DNA of 64,000 bases, taken from assembly GCA_039707465.1 (NCBI GenBank), contig CM077643.1, positions 62,126,605 through 62,190,604 on the forward strand, in the 5' to 3' direction. Every line of letters starts with the position of its first letter. The first letter of the stretch is position 1. Of this stretch, positions 11,336-22,822 are shown piece after piece. The translations under genes and the position numbers were made by a program. The notes below the pieces were generated by a model, which saw nothing but the letters and a program-made list of their open reading frames with translations, ran no database searches and was not told the origin of the DNA. Source of the DNA: Rhabdophis nuchalis (taxonomy: Eukaryota; Chordata; Lepidosauria; Squamata; Natricidae).

Positions 11336-12125
11336 CAGCCCTCAAGTTACAATGGTCATTGGGACCATAATTTTCCATCTCTAAGCAAGGTGGTTGTAAA
11401 ATGTGAAGTCATATGACCATTTTACTTGATGACAGCAATCTTGGAACTCCCTGCTGCCATCATTAACTGAATTCCACTGGTTGTTAGCTGAGGACTACAC
11501 CACTCCCAGCAGAGGTTGCATTCACTTACTTTCCCTACCAGTTCGCAAATGTGAGCGTGCGCTCATGTGTTCCACCTTCCGTGTATGTGCTTTGCCTAAA
11601 AAGGGCCCAAATAGGGTGCCATAGAGTCGGGGTGAGTGGGCGGGGCCACCCGCAATTTCTGCTACTGGTTCGGGCAAACCTGTCAGAACTGGCAGAATAC
11701 CACCTCTGACTCCCAGGCATTGTTGACTTGGTCCTCCCACCCTTAAACTTCAGTTCTTCCAAGGTAAGGGACAGCCTCCCCTTCAACTCCAATTGTCTAT
11801 TTTCCCTATTTCTGCCCTTATAACCACCTGCACTCTGCTTTGCGGAGTGGCAAGCAACCCTAAAACTATGTTGCTCGGGGCAGCATACCACACAGAAGCT
11901 CAGGGCTTCTTGGCATGCCCCTGGTAGTCAAAAAGGGTGGCTATGACTACAGAATGCAGGGGGCCAAATGGACATAGATTGGGGAGACAGGAAGGTGGGG
12001 AAATTGAAGTGTCCAATGGTCATAAGTACAAATGGACTGACAAGTGCCCACATGTTGGCCAAGTGGTTCTACAATGGCCATAACTTCAGAGACCAGTTGT
12101 AAGTCCCTTTGAATGATCATTAAAT
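11336..12125. mobile_element. Very old TACGACC-type element split by a hAT MITE
   Basis: Fragments resembling the element at 45,492 (acaatggtcattgggaccat, ctaagcaaggtggttgtaa; later ccaatggtcataagtac and gaccagttgtaagtc) occur on both sides of 11,510-11,708. Weak similarity only. Confidence 0.35.
11510..11708. mobile_element. hAT-type MITE
   Basis: CAGAGGTTGCATTCAC ... GAATACCACCTCTG with exact 8-bp duplication actcccag (11,502-11,509; 11,709-11,716). Confidence 0.85.
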
Positions 12126-12174
12126 GAAGACTAGCTATCTCAATTATTTATGCTTGTAATGCACGGCTTATGGC

Positions 12175-12505
12175 TTAGTATTATTTATTTATTAAATTTG
12201 TTTGCTGCCCATCTCGTTGCAGGTTTGTTCAACAAACAAAGGTGGAAAGAAATCAGGGCATGATACGATGTATACTAAATATGTACAGTAAGTATGAACA
12301 ATATTTATACCACCAATATAACGCAAGCCAGTGAAGCTCGCGCAGGAGGGGTGTTACATGGGAGCGTTGCGTCGCCCCCATAATTACCTGTGCAGCTGCA
12401 TTCTGGACCAGTTGGAGCCTCCGGGTGCTCTTCAAGGGGAGCCCCATGTAGAGAGCATTGCAGTAGTCCAGACGGGAAGAGACAAGGGCGTGAGTGACTG
12501 TGCGT
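12175..12505 (-). mobile_element. L2-like LINE 3' region (RT C-terminus)
   Basis: Minus strand reads RRLQLVQNAAAQVIMGATQR and HVTPLLRELHWL, the thumb/C-terminal region of an L2/CR1-like RT, joined to a 3' UTR-like segment near 12,180. Internally deleted. Confidence 0.75.
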
Positions 12506-12649
12506 AGGGCAATAACATTACTTCTTTATGATTATATTCTAAATAATAGTTGATTAATACAGTTTAGTCTTTTTTCAATCACTGTTTAGAGTTTATATCC
12601 AAATTTCTTCTACCATGTTATATATAAAGATTTTTGTTTTAAAATATTC

Positions 12650-12826
12650 AATGTAATATGAACTATAAGTAATGACCGTGTACGAATGCACAAAAGTTAT
12701 TTGTAACCAATTGACACAATTACAAAGAAATTGTAACCAATTTCTACAAGATGTAATGAAGGAGGATTCTTTTTTTGTATATGCGTTTGATTAAAATAAA
12801 ATAAAAATTCTTTATAAAAAAAGTAT
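12650..12826 (+). mobile_element. Possible L1 3' end
   Basis: Ends ttgattaaaataaaataaaa + attctttataaaaaa, resembling the 3' tail of the half-L1 at 41,344. No ORF content; low confidence. Confidence 0.3.
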
Positions 12827-13024
12827 GAACAATATTGTTTAAATAATTATACTTACAGACCAAATACTTTAAAAGTATCATACATTAACTTTGGTTTTTA
12901 GAATTCATTCTTGCATGTATTTGCACAGATCCTGCTTTCTTCAGTGAAGAAAAGTTTCTCCAGACTAACAATTTGTCTTGGTTTTACTTTAAGTCTAAAT
13001 GCCCTCAACATCCTACATGCAAGT

Positions 13025-13164
13025 CAGAGGTGGGTTGCTCCTGGTTTGGCCCAGATTGGGTGAACCAGTACTAGCGGCAGTGGGAGGCTCTGCCCATCCA
13101 CCCAGATGCAGAAGTGTTGCGCCCGCACGAGCAAACCAGTAGTAAAAAAAAATGGAAACCGTTG
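13025..13164. mobile_element. hAT-type MITE
   Basis: CAGAGGTGGGTTGCTCC ... aaaccGTTG with a 7-of-8 duplication atgcaagt/atgcaaat. Same family as 14,688. Confidence 0.7.
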
Positions 13165-14336
13165 ATGCAAATCCCTCATTAATTTTTAAATCTTAGTTTG
13201 TCTTGGTTGTTCTTTCCAAGATTTATTTCCTTCCTTCCTCCATCCAGTTATTAACAAAATAATATACAGTATTATTATTGACAAAATAATATACAGTAAT
13301 CAAAATAACAGGAGTCCCCACAAAAAAGGCTTGGAAAAGTATTTCAAAAACAAACACAACTAAGAATGTTTACCAGTTTTCTTAAAGAACCTCTTGCTTT
13401 TTCCTGTACCACAAAATACTAATTCAGATACTGACAGGATACATAGCCTCATCCTTTCCATCCAATCCAGCTCCTGAAAATAGGATGCTATGTTTCTGGC
13501 AGCTGTTGCTTCATAAGTATTTGTTACAAGCAATTATGACATCTTGTTATTATCATAGAAATGAAGTTACTTTAGTAAGCAATAGGTGTGGTGTTGGCTG
13601 ACCAGTCTCACTCTGGGACTAATTTCATTGCAATGGTTATATTAACTTCAAATCCTATTAGTTCCTTGAGTGTGAGTGCTTGTGAATGTATTACCTTAAC
13701 ATTTATCATTATTAGTGAATTTTCCTCGTCATTTTCAGTTTTAGGTTGTAGGCTGAATTCCCACCTATTATACAGAAAGGAGAGTGAATGAGGAACAGAG
13801 AACAAGAGGAAGGAAGAGTGAGGGAGTGAAGAATGGACAGAATGACTTGTTGTGATAATAAAAATCTACAAGATTTGGTGTAATGTTTTGTTAAACCAAT
13901 AAAAATTATATCTGAATGTATGAATCTGAAAAACATGATAAAAAGTGCCTATTTTAAAGGCTACTGTCCTGCTTCTAAAAATTACATTGTACCCAAACAA
14001 CTCTTAACATTTGTCTGCCAGCTATTGTTCAGTCATTTTTACCACTCTCTTGGGCATCTTATCACAGGAAATGCATGAAATTGTTCCAGAGAAGCCTGCC
14101 AGTGGAAGATGAAAACAAATCCACCAGCAGGCCCACAAAGATATAACAAAGAATGCAAAATATACTGCCGTTTTTCAATTCTTTCCTTAATTGTAAACCT
14201 AAGGCATGAAATCTGGTGAGGCTCTAAAAAATTGCTTAAGTTCTGTCCCACTTATCATTTCACTTATAAGTTGGTCAGTAGCATGATTACTCAGTTGAAT
14301 AATGAAACCTATTAAAATTAAACCTGATGTGCAAAT
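13165..14336. other. No recognisable feature
   Basis: AT-rich non-coding sequence; short open frames on both strands around 13,600-13,930 overlap each other and show no family signature. Confidence 0.5.
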
Positions 14337-14650
14337 TTATTTGTTTATTTCATTAACTAGTTTCTAGCCCGCACAGCTCCAAAACAAGACAGGGCTGCTT
14401 TACAAAAATAAAAGACTAAAACTGCATATATACAGCAACGTACATAAAACAACCACCCCTCTGAGGGAACAGAGTCATCCTTCGACATCCCCCTCCAACT
14501 TTAGAGACCCACCCAATCATCCTAACCAAAGACCCAAACCTTTGAGGAACACGTAAAGGCCGGCAAAGTGTGTGTGTGGGGCGGGGGATACAAATCTCCA
14601 GGGGATGCTGTTCTAAAGGTAGATGCAATGATCAAGAGGTCCTACTGCCT
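14337..14650 (-). mobile_element. Possible very old L2-like tail
   Basis: Left end has the TTTA-rich tail and tctagcccgcacagctccaa, a degraded form of the L2 3' UTR signature. The rest is unassigned. Confidence 0.3.
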
Positions 14651-14687
14651 GGATTCTATTATGGGACATTAATTGATGGGACCTAAG

Positions 14688-14829
14688 CAGAGGTGGGTTG
14701 CTCCCGGATTGGCCCGGATCGGCTGAACCAGTAAGTGGCAGTGGGAGGCTCCGCCCACCTACCTGGGCCCACAAGTGCATGTGTGAGCATGCCCAAACTG
14801 GTAGCAAAAAAATTGACAACCCATCACTG
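14688..14829. mobile_element. hAT-type MITE
   Basis: CAGAGGTGGGTTGCTCC ... GACAACCCATCACTG with 7-of-8 duplication gacctaag/gacctaaa (14,680-14,687; 14,830-14,837). Confidence 0.8.
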
Positions 14830-14861
14830 GACCTAAAGCAAGTTCACCTTGCATACAGGAA

Positions 14862-14925
14862 GGGGAGGGAGGGAGGAGGAGGAGGGGAAGGGAGGGAGGG
14901 AGGGAGGGAGAGAGAGAGAGAGAGT
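14862..14925 (+). repeat. (GGGA)n/(GA)n microsatellite
   Basis: Purine tract of ggga, ggag and ga units. Confidence 0.95.
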
Positions 14926-14947
14926 GCAGTCCTCCAAATGGCTATGT

Positions 14948-15082
14948 CAGGGATGTCCAAACTTGGGAACTTTAAGACTTGTGGACTTCAACTCCCAGAA
15001 TTCCCCAGCCAGCTATGCTGGCTGGGGAATTCTGGGAGTTGAAGTCCACAAGTCTTAAAGTTCCCAAGTTTGGACATCCCTG
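14948..15082. mobile_element. Palindromic hAT MITE, copy 3
   Basis: CAGGGATGTCCAAACTTGGG ... CCCAAGTTTGGACATCCCTG with exact 8-bp duplication ggctatgt (14,940-14,947; 15,083-15,090). Same subfamily as copy 2. Confidence 0.95.
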
Positions 15083-15369
15083 GGCTATGTCCTATGTCAT
15101 ACATGCTGTATAGGTGACAAATGCACCTGGACCCATCCCCAGAAGCCAGTCAGTTTAGCTCACGTAGCAGGTGTGTTATGTAGACATAGCAAGGCTTACC
15201 CAACACTGTTGATGCCAAGTGTTCAAAGCCTTTTTATCTTCCCTGCTGTCACTCAGGATTTTGGCAGCTAGAGAAATGTAATTAATTATATAGAGATCTA
15301 GAACAGTCTCATCCTGATGACATCCAGGTAGATATATAAAGATCTAGCTTTTAGGGGTATACGTTGTTT

Positions 15370-15733
15370 TTGAGTGGCTTTCTTGTCTTTTGTACTTTTG
15401 TTCAACTGGGAGCGGGCGACGCCCAGGGGAAGGGCTTTCTCTGTGGCGGGCCCAGCCCTCTGGAACGACCTTCCCCCCGACATTAGAACAACTACGGACC
15501 TCCGCTCCTTCCGTCAGAAATTAAAAACTCACTTTTTCTGCTTGGCCGGCCTAGGTTAGTCTCTACCTCAGGGGTTAGGGAATGTTAATTTTAAAATGGG
15601 GATTTTAGTACAGGGACAGTTGATTTAATTTGTTTTTATTGTATTTATTTATGTATATATTTTATGCTGTTTTAATTTTCCCTGTGCACCGCTCCGAGTC
15701 CCCCTGGGGAGAGGACGCGGTATAGAAAAATAA

Positions 15734-15795
<62 letters not shown>

Positions 15796-15797
15796 TT
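15370..15797 (+). mobile_element. L2-like LINE 3' end with (TATC)n tail
   Basis: Plus strand reads GRAFSVAGPALWNDLPPDIR then LRSFRQKLKTHFF, the RT polyprotein C-terminus, followed by a 3' UTR with ctgtgcaccgctccgagtcc and a (TATC)n microsatellite from 15,734. Best sense-strand copy of this family in the window. Confidence 0.88.
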
Positions 15798-15868
15798 AAA
15801 AAATATTTCTTTTTTTTTTTAAATTGTAAGCAGTCCAGAACAATTGAAGTAATCCAATATACAAATCT

Positions 15869-16192
15869 TAGGTAAGGCAAAGGTTTACCCTTTCCAATAG
15901 TGTCCGACTCTAAAGGGCATTGCTCACCTAGGGTTTCTTAGTCAAGGAAGCCAGTGTTGTCTGAAGAAACTTTCAGGGTCATGTGGCCAGCATGATTATA
16001 CCCCAAAGCACCTAATGCTGTTACTTTCCCACCGAAGTGGTACCTATTTATTTACTTGCATTTGCATGCTTTCGAACTGCTAGCTGGGCAGGAACTGAGG
16101 CAAGCTCACCTGCTGCACAGCACTCAGGTCTCAAACCTGGGCTGTCAGCTCTGACAAACTCGGTGTCTTTAGCCACTGAGCCATCGTGCCCC
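15869..16192 (-). mobile_element. Sauria-type tRNA SINE
   Basis: Minus strand starts ggggcacgatggctcagtgg; body has catgtggccagcatgat, acttgcatttgcatgctttc and aagtttcttcag. Short flanking repeat atacaaat on both sides. Confidence 0.85.
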
Positions 16193-16620
16193 ATACAAAT
16201 TGTATGCATAAACAAACAAACAAACAGAAATTATAAATAAATTGAAGGCAAGGCTAAAAAATGGCCAGTCTTTGAATTTCAGGAACCTTCCTGGATGACT
16301 AGGTCCCTGTCTCTCAGCATATCTTGCAACCTTACGGTTAATTAAAATTAGCTTCGGGCACCTGAAACACACAGCAGGATCAAAGTTGACTCTAGCATAG
16401 CCCATGTTTGCTTCCCTAAAGGATATGGGTTATGGAACTATGTGTCGGAGGGCGATGGAGCATTTTGTTTAGCGTGCTGTTCCATTTGTAACTATCAAAC
16501 TATTTAAGGGACAGGCAGCTGCTACATGGGATTAAAATTGGCCGATAGTAGACAGAGGGGAGTCCTATGGAAAGTCAGATGGTGTGTGTCATTTATTGCT
16601 TGTGACACATTTCCCTAGGA
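16193..16620. other. No recognisable feature
   Basis: Plain non-coding sequence with a short caaa repeat near 16,213. Confidence 0.45.
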
Positions 16621-16739
16621 CAGTGTTTTATCAACCTTGGCAACTTTAAAATGCATAGACTTCAACTCCCAAAACGGAAGTGACTGGGGAAATCTGGGAG
16701 TTGAAGTCCATACATTTTAAAGTTGCAAGGATTGAGAAA
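16621..16739. mobile_element. Degenerate palindromic MITE
   Basis: Arms caaccttggcaactttaaaa and ttttaaagttgcaaggattg around a short centre: an older member of the palindromic family, no duplication visible. Confidence 0.7.
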
Positions 16740-16965
16740 AACAAACAGCCCTACAGCCTACACCCCATGTTTGTTTCCCATTGGCCAAATCAGATGCCAT
16801 TTAACTTCCTCCCACTGAAACCAATGGAATGTACAGTGCCAAAACTTCCTTGAAGCTGTCCCTTTTAACCATTTCCTTCCTTGAGCTGTCTCCTTTTAGA
16901 AATTCCTTAGAACTGCTTCACCCAATCTTCTTTATCATATAATGGTAGAAAAAGCAGAGGGACCA

Positions 16966-17140
16966 GCAATAGAGATAATTTGGTTATATAGCAATGGCAC
17001 TTAGCACTTAGACATATTATAAACCACTTCACAATGGTTTACAGTCCTCTCTAAGCAGTTTACAGAGTCAGCCTATTGCCCTCAACAATCTGGGTCCTCA
17101 TTTTACCCACCTCAAAAGATGAAAGGCTGAGTCAACCTTC
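16966..17140 (-). mobile_element. Truncated tRNA-derived SINE
   Basis: Tail and body of the 7,818 family (tatagcaatggcacttagca; gagtcagcctattgccctca; caatctgggtcctcatttta); the tRNA-like head is missing. Confidence 0.75.
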
Positions 17141-17666
17141 ATAGACTGGGTACATTTTCTTTCAATCATGAATGAGGCAAAATTCTGAATACCAAATCCA
17201 TTTTTCAAAGTGACATAAAGAGCTTAAACATAACAAAAGTACAGGGTACCCCAGTGTTGAGAAGCCTACCAAAGCATTGTTTGAAAACTTTATTGTGGGC
17301 TAGGATGCATGACATAACTTGGGTCTTACATCTACAGCCACACAGAGGTTTAGCATTAATAACTAACTACTAATTTAATTGCATACAACACTTTGAATAT
17401 ATAACTTTAGCTGCTACTTTTCCTAAGATTCCAGAACAGTGTGGGTTACAAATATTAATTAAATTCATTGCTTCTTTCATCACATCTTCAATCGGACTGA
17501 AAGTAGATGAAAAAGACAACAAGGAAACCTCTTCACAAATATTCTTTCTTCTTGTTCCCCCCATCAAGAGACAAAGAAGCATGGATCAGGAAAACATTGA
17601 CAATTTAATTTGAATCATTGATGTGACAATATAGAGTTTGCTGCATGAAAGAACCAAGGTACAGTC
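17141..17666. other. No recognisable feature
   Basis: Plain non-coding sequence. Confidence 0.45.
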
Positions 17667-17674
17667 CTATAGTA

Positions 17675-17786
17675 CAACCTTGGCAACTTTCAGACTTACA
17701 GACCTCAAGTCTTCAGCAAAGCTGGCTGAGGAACTCTGGGAATTGAAGTCCACAAGTCTTAAAGTTGCCAAGGTTGGAGACCCCTG
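17675..17786. mobile_element. Palindromic hAT MITE, copy 4
   Basis: CAACCTTGGCAACTTTCAG ... GCCAAGGTTGGAGACCCCTG, left end lacking the GGGGTCTC segment. Exact 8-bp duplication ctatagta (17,667-17,674; 17,787-17,794). Confidence 0.85.
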
Positions 17787-17799
17787 CTATAGTATGTAT

Positions 17800-19137
17800 A
17801 CCTGTGCATTTCAGCCAGAAGTTATTTTGATTCAGAGATGGGAATCAAAATGCCTTCAGAAAAAGATACTTTGGTGCCTCTGCAACTATTAACAACTCTT
17901 AAACCAAATGTATCCTTTTCAGGAATTGCACTGCAGCTGCAAAGGGCGGTTGTGCAATCCGAGGCACAAATGCAGCTGTTTTAAGTGGCTGTCAGCAGAT
18001 GCCAGTTAGACAAAACACCCCATATACTTGAAAACATTTTTAAATTCAGACCACCATTCTTTTATATTTAGCAGACATGAATGGGATTGCAGTCTACTCT
18101 ATAAACTTACCCTAATTTTCTTCCCTTTTAATTGCTATGCGCTGCCTTAGGAAGGAACTGAACTTTAAGGTTGCTGAGAACTGTGAACACACTCTTAAAT
18201 AGCTTAGTGCTTAGCACATAAGGGAAGTTATCCAGAACTGCAGAGAACATTTATTGCTTGCTACTAAGTCCTGCACAATAAACGTGAACTTTTTTCAAAA
18301 AAAATGTTTTATTACATGACACACAATAAAAAAGAAACTATACACAAAATTCTAAAATAAGGAAACAAAGTAAAACTTAGAAAAAAAGAAACGAAAGGGC
18401 ACATGAATTCATGCTCATAAATGGTGGTCATATCTCATTGTAAAATCCATAGCTAAACTATATTAATAAGAAATTCATTTCTCTTGTTAATAATATCAAT
18501 ATTGCAAAGCCTTGAGTAGTTGGGGCCACATGTTTAACCTTCAACCAATGTCAAAGAAGTGTTTTTGCTAAATGCAGAGCACAGAGAATCTATTTTCTTT
18601 CAGCAGATGACAATGTCCATGTGACAGAGATATCACTCAAAAAGATATGAATCTCTGAAAATATCACATCAGTTAATATTATATATATAAACACAGAAGT
18701 TATGGCAACAAAAGATCTAGGTCCATTGAGTCGGCCCTTTGAGTTGATTTCTTTTTTTGTTTTCTTTTTAATGTATGTATTTTTAATTATTATGTTTATG
18801 TTTTGTTTTTTTTAATCGGATGATGGACGTGTGTTTACCCCAAACATGTTGAAACTCAGCTACTGATGATTGACCAACTATCTCTGCTGGAAGTTGGTTC
18901 CAATCTTCCACTATTCTTTCCACAAATCAAAATAAATCTGGAATTTTAATAGCACCAATTAGCTGGGTCACATAGTGCTACTTATACCATAGTTTACTAT
19001 AAAGTTTAATTTCTTTTGGTGAAGGTGACTTTCTCAGAAACTTAAAAGTTTGTTCACTTTTCCTTAGATACGGCTTTTTGCTTTTATTATTTCAATGTGA
19101 AATGGATACATGAATAAATATTTCATAGCACCATTTT
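17800..19137. other. No recognisable gene
   Basis: AT-rich non-coding sequence. 18,290-18,420 has an A-rich run; 18,720-19,080 may be an old LINE relic (gttgaaactcagctactgat) but I cannot name it. Confidence 0.4.
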
Positions 19138-19320
19138 GGGAGGGAAAGTTGGCTTCCAGTCAGCATCGACTCCTGGTGACTGGACAATTCCATGAAAAAT
19201 TTTCTTGGCAAGATTTTGGATCCTGGGCCTTTTTCCAATGCTGAGAGAGAGAGAGAGAAGGCCACCTATTTGGCTACCACCGGACTAGTCTTCTTGTTTC
19301 CTATCTTGGTGCCCTAGTTA
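19138..19320 (-). mobile_element. Old composite SINE tail
   Basis: The minus strand of cgactcctggtgactggaca and ttttcttggcaagattttgg matches the tail of the SINE at 24,549-24,690. Confidence 0.55.
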
Positions 19321-19599
19321 TTACTAATTATTTACTACCGGTAGTAGTTTAGTAGTAGCAGTTACTACTATGAACACTACGCGATATTAAGTAGCCTTTA
19401 AGTGAATTGCTGAAAATATGGCAATTTTTGAATGTCTCTCCCCTTTCTTGCAAAGAATTTCCCTCTTATATGGCAACAGCACCAAACTGATCTCCCCCCT
19501 CAGGCGTTTGGAGAGCCCAACTGGGTCTTGAGCGCCAGGCTTTCCGCCACCATTCCGAGTGGCCGCCTCCCTTTCCATCATATAGGATTCTTTATGCGG

Positions 19600-20460
19600 T
19601 CATCGCGGGCACGGGCACATTCTGCCCACTGACCGAAATAGCTTTTCCAACGGCGCGGGGGAGATGGGAGCGGCGAGAGTCGCCCTCCTCCCTTACAAAC
19701 CTTCTCCCCGGCGCGGCCAGGCCAAGTGCACAAACGCGCCAACGCCACCCTCAAAGCCGGCAAGCCCGCACCTCCTTCCTTTTGCTCCGGGAAACTTGAG
19801 CTGGCCCAGAGAGAGCGACGGCCCGCAACGGGAGTAGGAAACGACGTCGCGACCACGGCAGGGAGGGAGAGACCGAGGCCGCCAGGAAATGCTGGAAGGC
19901 GTCCGAGACCCGCTCAGATGACAGTAAACAATTCTTTTAATTGGGGGGAAAGGAGGCTGGGACTCATTTGCACGGCCGCGCCCGCCGGGGGCCTCTGAAA
20001 GGCTCCGCTCGGTCGCTAAACGGTTCCCCGTTCGGTTACATAAGCGTGCTGCTTTTTGCAAGCGCGCTGTGCCTCGCCTGCCCGCGAGCGAGCGGAGAAA
20101 ACCCGTCCGCCCGTCTCCTAGAATCGCAACTAGCGGATCTCAACCCAGGGCGCGCGCAAAGCGACGGGCGCGATCCTTCCTCTCGGGTCCCGGCCCGCCC
20201 TTTCCAACCCCCCCCCTCCCTCCCCGTCCCCGAGATCATTTCTGCGCAGCGCTCGGCGGCGAAAAGATGAGTCAAGGGGCGCTTCGCCAGCAGCAGCAGC
20301 AACAGCAGCAGCAGGAAGAGGGCGAGAGACGGGGAAGGCCGAGAGGGAGGAGCCGCTGCCAGCGCCATTGATTCAAACGCGCCGCAGCTCCGGGTCCTGG
20401 AGCCCTCCAGCTGCAGGGCGGTCTTGGCGGAGGGGCTCGGCGGAGGCGCTGCTTGGGGAG
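19600..20460 (+). promoter_or_regulatory. CpG-rich island with candidate first exon and splice donor
   Basis: The only visibly CG-dense stretch in the window, with many GC boxes, an inverted CCAAT (ATTGG near 19,939) and no consensus TATA box. It ends in GGGGAG|GTGAGC at 20,460/20,461, a good plus-strand splice donor. An ATG at 20,266 opens a short frame over a CAG-rich tract (QQQQQQQQ) that stops at 20,371, before the donor, so it would be an upstream ORF rather than a coding start. It lies 24.5 kb upstream of the first visible nesprin exon on the same strand. Inferred role: alternative promoter and non-coding first exon for a short nesprin isoform. It could instead drive an unseen gene on either strand. 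Confidence 0.55.
20288..20315 (+). repeat. Short CAG/CAA repeat in the CpG island
   Basis: About nine CAG/CAA units inside the CpG island. On the plus strand they read poly-Gln in the short upstream ORF; on the minus strand they read poly-Leu in an ORF starting at 20,368. Confidence 0.85.
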
Positions 20461-20567
20461 GTGAGCAGAACTCCAGCCGGTAGAGGAGTGGGGAGGACGG
20501 GCGGGAGGTCGAGGATGATGTGAGAGGGGGCCGGCGGGGCAGGGGGCTTGCCTGACGGCTTGGCTGT

Positions 20568-20790
20568 CACTTTGGAATCAGAATCTGAATAGAGCTGGAA
20601 GGGACCTTGGAGGTCTTCTAGTCCAGCCCCCTGCTCAGGCAGGAGACCCTATACTATTTCAGACAAGGGGCTCTCCGCTCTGTTCTTAAAAGCCTCTAGG
20701 GATGGAGCACCAACCATTTCCGAAGGCAAAACTGTTCCACGGGTTAACTGTCCTGCTGCCAACCTGCTAATCTCTCCCCAGCCGCGGTGA
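20568..20790 (-). mobile_element. CR1 LINE 3' end
   Basis: Antisense of the CR1 3' end: gagctggaagggaccttgga, tctagtccagccccctgctc, then degraded ccaaccatttccgaaggcaa. Lies just downstream of the CpG-island donor. Confidence 0.75.
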
Positions 20791-20799
20791 GTAGATGGG

Positions 20800-22107
20800 C
20801 TGCTTTCGTTGGCGGAGAGAAAGCAAACTTTGCGTCCATATCAGCCGTGGAAGCACGAGTCCCGTCCTGCGCGCGTGTCGCCGGACTGAAATTGTAAGGG
20901 ACTCCGGGGTGGGTTGTGGGGCCAACTTCCCCCCCGCCCCTTCCCAACCTTTCACTTTTCAAACTGTCCAGTTCCAGCGATGCCGCGTATTCCTGCTTGG
21001 TTATTCTGGCAAAGTTTATTTTATGCAAAAAGTTATTTCATGCATACAACGCTGCTCCCGTCGTAGCCTAGTTGTCCTTTGCGGCTTTCGTTTCCCTCGC
21101 GTTTCCTGCCATAATTACTCTTATCCTCCAAAATGCCTCGCGTGCGGTGATGTCGGTAGGCTGTTTGTTTTCCTCTGAAATAAATTCCAGGGTGTTTGAA
21201 CTGGCTCAGGGTTTTGGGAGGGGAAGCACCGGCCCCATCGACTGTTAAGAACTTCCCCCCTCCCTTCCAACATAATTGTTAATAATTGTTAGAATAATTA
21301 AAATTCATTTAGGTGCGTGTTTTGACATCGCTGAATTGTCGCAGAGTTAGACTGCAGAATTGGCAGGCGAGTTGGGTGCGTGGTGAAAAGGCACGTGGAG
21401 GAAGATGGAGAGAACCAGATGTGTGGTTGCCCGCCAGGGTTGGCTTCACAAAATGGGTGTGCCTAAAAATAAGAAAAGAAGAAGAACTTGGCTTTTTTTT
21501 TTTTAAGTGGGTGTGCCTATAATAAGGGGAAACACCTTCTGCGGAATAGGAGGAGTGCTAGTGCAAGACAGAAGGTGGGTTGTGCAACTGAGGACTTGTG
21601 CTATTTATATTGTAACTTTGCTGAATCAATTGAAAGAGGCTTAGTTGATACTGTACCTTTTATACTGAATGTATAGCTAAGAGTTAGGCTGGCATTTGGG
21701 GAAAAAGACATTTCTGGTCAATCCTCTAAGAAGGTTTACTTATAGGTGCTTCTCCTGAAATGTTCTATTCCAGCCTATAAAATGATTCCCCCCCCCCCCC
21801 CTCATTTAAGGCAGAGAATTTCAGGAGCATCAGGAATTATAATCTTACTATAACTTTGCTTGCTTTCTTCTTAACATATATTTTTTTAATTTTTCCTGGT
21901 AATAGCTACAGCATAGTGTGATTCAGTCTTAATTAAAATCAAATTTATTAGAAGTGGACTTTGGAAGAATTCTTCTTGTGACCAAAGATGCAGAATAGAT
22001 CACTCAATATACACCAAAAAAATGTTTGGCAACATTTTTTCCTCCCAACTCACTTGTAATGTATTAAGAGTGTCATCAAGGAAAGTCCTTGGCATGTTCA
22101 GGACTGA
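20800..22107. other. No recognisable gene
   Basis: Moderately GC-rich near the island, then AT-rich. Short open frames show no spectrin or other family motif. A C-run occurs at 21,788. Confidence 0.45.
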
Positions 22108-22160
22108 ACTCGGGAGAGGGGGCGGTCTAGAAATCTAATAAAATCAAATCAAATGTTCAT
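22108..22160 (+). mobile_element. Short L2-like LINE 3' tail
   Basis: gagagggggcggtctagaaa then (aaatc)n-like tail; matches the final bases of the L2 3' UTR. Confidence 0.5.
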
Positions 22161-22164
22161 CCTT

Positions 22165-22690
22165 GGCATGTTCTGGGCTGAACTTGGCATATTCAGCCCT
22201 TGGCATTGTCTGGAACAGATGCTGTAAGTTGTAAACCTAACATCCTTTAAGTGTGTTTATATCTTCCAAACATCCTTCACTGTTGGGACCACTGACTGTA
22301 ACAACTATGAGCGTAATTGAACATATTTGCAGTGCATCAGTTGGAGAAAGACATTATCTAAGGCTGCTGTCTCTAACTCTTTGGGAGAGAGTCATGTATG
22401 GAGACCTTGGTGCTTTCTGAGTTTGGTTGTTTGTTTGCAGACATTTAATTTAATTCACTGGTGATATACTTAGTTAGATATGAAACATCTGCAAGCAAAC
22501 AAAGTTCAGAGGATTCCACAGTTCAACCCTGAGTTACATAAATTATTTGCTATTGGAGGGTCATATATACTTGCACACTTATGGCAGTGCACTGACTGGA
22601 AATTTAAAATCAATTAAAATTAGCAACGTGATAGGTGAACATATTTGTATTTGGCTGTTGCCTCCTGCATGGTGTGTAGTACTAATATGT
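22165..22690. other. No recognisable feature
   Basis: Plain non-coding sequence apart from a weak repeat of ccttggcatgttc between 22,085 and 22,200. Confidence 0.4.
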
Positions 22691-22699
22691 GGTGTAGTA

Positions 22700-22814
22700 C
22701 AGGGGTCTCCAACCTTTGCAACTTTAAGTCTGAAGGACTTCAGCTCCCAGACTTCCCAGAATTCTGGGAGCTGAAGTCCTTCAGACTTAAAGTTGCAAAG
22801 GTTGGAGACCCCTG
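22700..22814. mobile_element. Palindromic hAT MITE, copy 5
   Basis: CAGGGGTCTCCAACCTTTGC ... GCAAAGGTTGGAGACCCCTG with exact 8-bp duplication gtgtagta (22,692-22,699; 22,815-22,822). Centre shortened. Confidence 0.95.
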
Positions 22815-22822
22815 GTGTAGTA

